7,177 bases of DNA from an uncultured Halomicronema sp. Lineage in GTDB: Bacteria > Cyanobacteriota > Cyanobacteriia > Phormidesmidales > Phormidesmidaceae. Of the stretch, positions 6,545 to 7,177 are shown one piece after another; the first letter of the stretch is position 1; each line of letters opens with the position of its first letter. The stretch covers positions 1-7,177 of the forward strand of contig CALCPB010000871.1 of NCBI GenBank assembly GCA_937897665.1, read 5' to 3'. A model generated the notes under the pieces. The model saw nothing but the letters and a program-made list of their open reading frames with translations, made no database searches and was not told where the DNA came from. The translations under genes and the position numbers were made by a program.

Positions 6545-6987
6545 CATGGCCCTGTGGGTCAGGCGGCCTCAACGCTCTCCGGCGGGCGATCGCCGCCGCG
6601 ACTTAACGGCCAGATCTGGGGCTGCGACTGCGTTCAGCGGGGACTTGGCAATGAATGTCGAGCCGCTGGCAACCGACGGTAAATCAGTCTCCTGCCTCCA
6701 CTGCCTCGACAGTTTCCGGCGTGCATTATTTGAACCGAATATTACGCACACAGCCTTGAATGACAATGTGCGATCGCCGTTGAATAACCCCATAACTAGG
6801 TGTCCGCTCCAGATATCGGCCAAAGCCGGATCTGCTGGGCTGCTAAAAAATACGCCAAAGCCTTGTGTAGAGAGAGCTGCAGCGATTGACGTAGCATTAA
6901 AACCTGAAATTCGGGCGATAACACCTGAATTTAACTGAACTTATCCCTATGGCTGCGTTTAAGGGCCTGAGCCAATATAAAAACATC
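6545..6987. other. Region after carB without a recognisable gene
   Basis: A plus-strand frame opens with ATG 6546, one base after the carB stop, and runs 130 codons to TGA 6938; it is Arg-rich at its start, has one CLHC motif, no ribosome-binding site and no family I know. On the minus strand a frame is open from 6940 to 6569 (123 codons, GTNFG-like hydrophobic stretches such as ADIWSGHLVMGLFNGDR), but lacks ATG or GTG at a sensible place, the best start being TTG 6823. Base composition is more A/T-rich after about 6700 than in carB. The palindromic GGCGATCGCC at 6585-6594 lies just past carB but has no T-run, so no carB terminator is evident before 7018. Either frame could be a decayed or orphan gene. 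Confidence 0.4.
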
Positions 6988-7066
6988 CTGTAGACTCGCG
7001 TGTGCTCCTTGAGCACGAGCCGGGCTGGAACCTCCTTCGGGAAGAGCCAGCTCGGCTTTTTATTTT
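6988..7066 (+). ncRNA. Candidate small RNA with two hairpins and CTCCTT motifs
   Basis: A TATAAA at 6976-6981 could start transcription near 6988. The transcript would fold into hairpin 1, GTGCTC (7002-7007) and GAGCAC (7011-7016) with a CTT loop, directly followed by the strong terminator hairpin 7018-7057. CTCCTT occurs in both hairpins (7005-7010 and 7032-7037); the second lies in ACCTCCTT (7030-7037), identical to the anti-Shine-Dalgarno tail of 16S rRNA. The size, about 65-80 nt, and the two-hairpin layout recall small cyanobacterial regulators such as Yfr1, but the Yfr1 core ACUCCUCACAC is absent. No good -35 is seen, so the whole may be only a terminator preceded by a hairpin. Confidence 0.3.
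7018..7066 (+). terminator. Strong rho-independent terminator, plus strand
   Basis: AGCCGGGCTGG (7018-7028) pairs with CCAGCTCGGCT (7047-7057) over 11 consecutive pairs, one of them G-U. The interior folds further onto a TTCG tetraloop (7036-7039) closed by C-G. TTTTT, A, TTTT follow (7057-7066). It is the first convincing terminator after carB, 474 nt past the carB stop, and would end either a long carB transcript or a short independent RNA. The minus strand has no adjacent T-run. Confidence 0.85.
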
Positions 7067-7094
7067 AAAGACAATTTCCCATCCCGCGATCGCG

Positions 7095-7177
7095 TCACTC
7101 CCAATCCTGGGAATTGCCGAGCGTCATCCGCGCTGCGATGCTCTCCATCTCGGTTGTTTGCCGGGCAGTGCTAACAC
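7095..7177 (-). CDS. Possible C-terminus of an unidentified minus-strand gene entering from the right edge
   Basis: The minus strand from 7175 to the TGA at 7097-7095 reads 26 codons ending MESIAARMTLGNSQDWE. The composition, with an amphipathic stretch and an acidic end, is what a protein C-terminus looks like, and the direction would make it convergent with the element at 6988-7066. The piece is too short to identify, and both the plus-strand frames over the same bases are also open, so this is a weak call. Confidence 0.35.
   Translation of the reverse strand, partial: VSTARQTTEMESIAARMTLGNSQDWE

Larger units (their letters stand above)
430..7093. repeat. HIP1 octamer GCGATCGC, 16 dispersed copies
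   Basis: Copies start at 430, 592, 1014, 1694, 1904, 2424, 2820, 2884, 4491, 4749, 5091, 5508, 5615, 6586, 6770 and 7086. They fall both inside genes and between them. HIP1 over-representation is a hallmark of many cyanobacterial chromosomes. The copies at 1694 and 7086 share a longer 14-bp context, ATCCCGCGATCGCG. The list was made by eye and could miss one. Confidence 0.95.

Noticed and set aside
6988..7066. Identification as Yfr1, 6S RNA or a tRNA
   Set aside because: The Yfr1 core ACUCCUCACAC is absent, the length is far too short for 6S RNA, and no cloverleaf or T-loop GTTCRA sequence is present.
1..7177. CRISPR array, insertion sequence or tRNA
   Set aside because: No regularly spaced direct repeats of CRISPR size, no transposase frame with terminal repeats, and no tRNA consensus was seen on either strand.

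Overview
The window is cyanobacterial chromosome. I counted 16 copies of the HIP1 octamer GCGATCGC by eye (about 0.1 expected by chance in 7.2 kb at even base composition). One gene is a clear phycobilisome core subunit (apcF). Gene content and G+C suggest a Leptolyngbya/Synechococcus-type organism, but I cannot name a genus.

Layout, left to right. (1) Positions 1-512, minus strand: the N-terminal 170 residues of a conserved cyanobacterial methyltransferase-like protein whose catalytic part lies off the left edge. (2) 513-1082: a non-coding stretch ending in a good sigma-70-type promoter, preceded by GGCTGA repeats spaced at about 21 and 43 bp. (3) 1083-1592, plus strand: apcF, followed at once by a strong intrinsic terminator. 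(4) 1748-2848, minus strand, convergent with apcF: a stand-alone ABC-transporter ATPase of the FbpC/FutC/PotA type. (5) 2849-3259: a divergent intergenic region with a long RNA-like hairpin whose wobble pairs work only in plus-strand RNA, a short run of 7-bp-periodic sequence, and the likely carB promoter. (6) 3260-6544: carbamoyl-phosphate synthase large subunit (carB), divided by an in-frame TAA into a 524-residue N-terminal and a 567-residue C-terminal open frame. (7) 6545-7177: a stretch with no recognised gene, a strong terminator that may end a small RNA, and possibly the last 26 codons of a minus-strand gene entering from the right edge.

The most unusual object is the split carB. The stop falls at the junction between the oligomerisation domain and the second synthetase domain, where the family has a near-invariant Tyr (PVYKxVDTCAAEF in E. 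coli). The four residues that follow (family DTCA) have also changed, to GPSE, while both catalytic halves are intact. That pattern fits a real two-polypeptide CarB, or a dependence on stop readthrough, better than a single-base sequencing error. The two halves would jointly make carbamoyl phosphate with the glutaminase CarA, which is not in the window.

The other genes are not obviously linked in function: a light-harvesting core protein, a transporter ATPase and a methyltransferase beside a pyrimidine/arginine gene is normal for cyanobacterial gene order.
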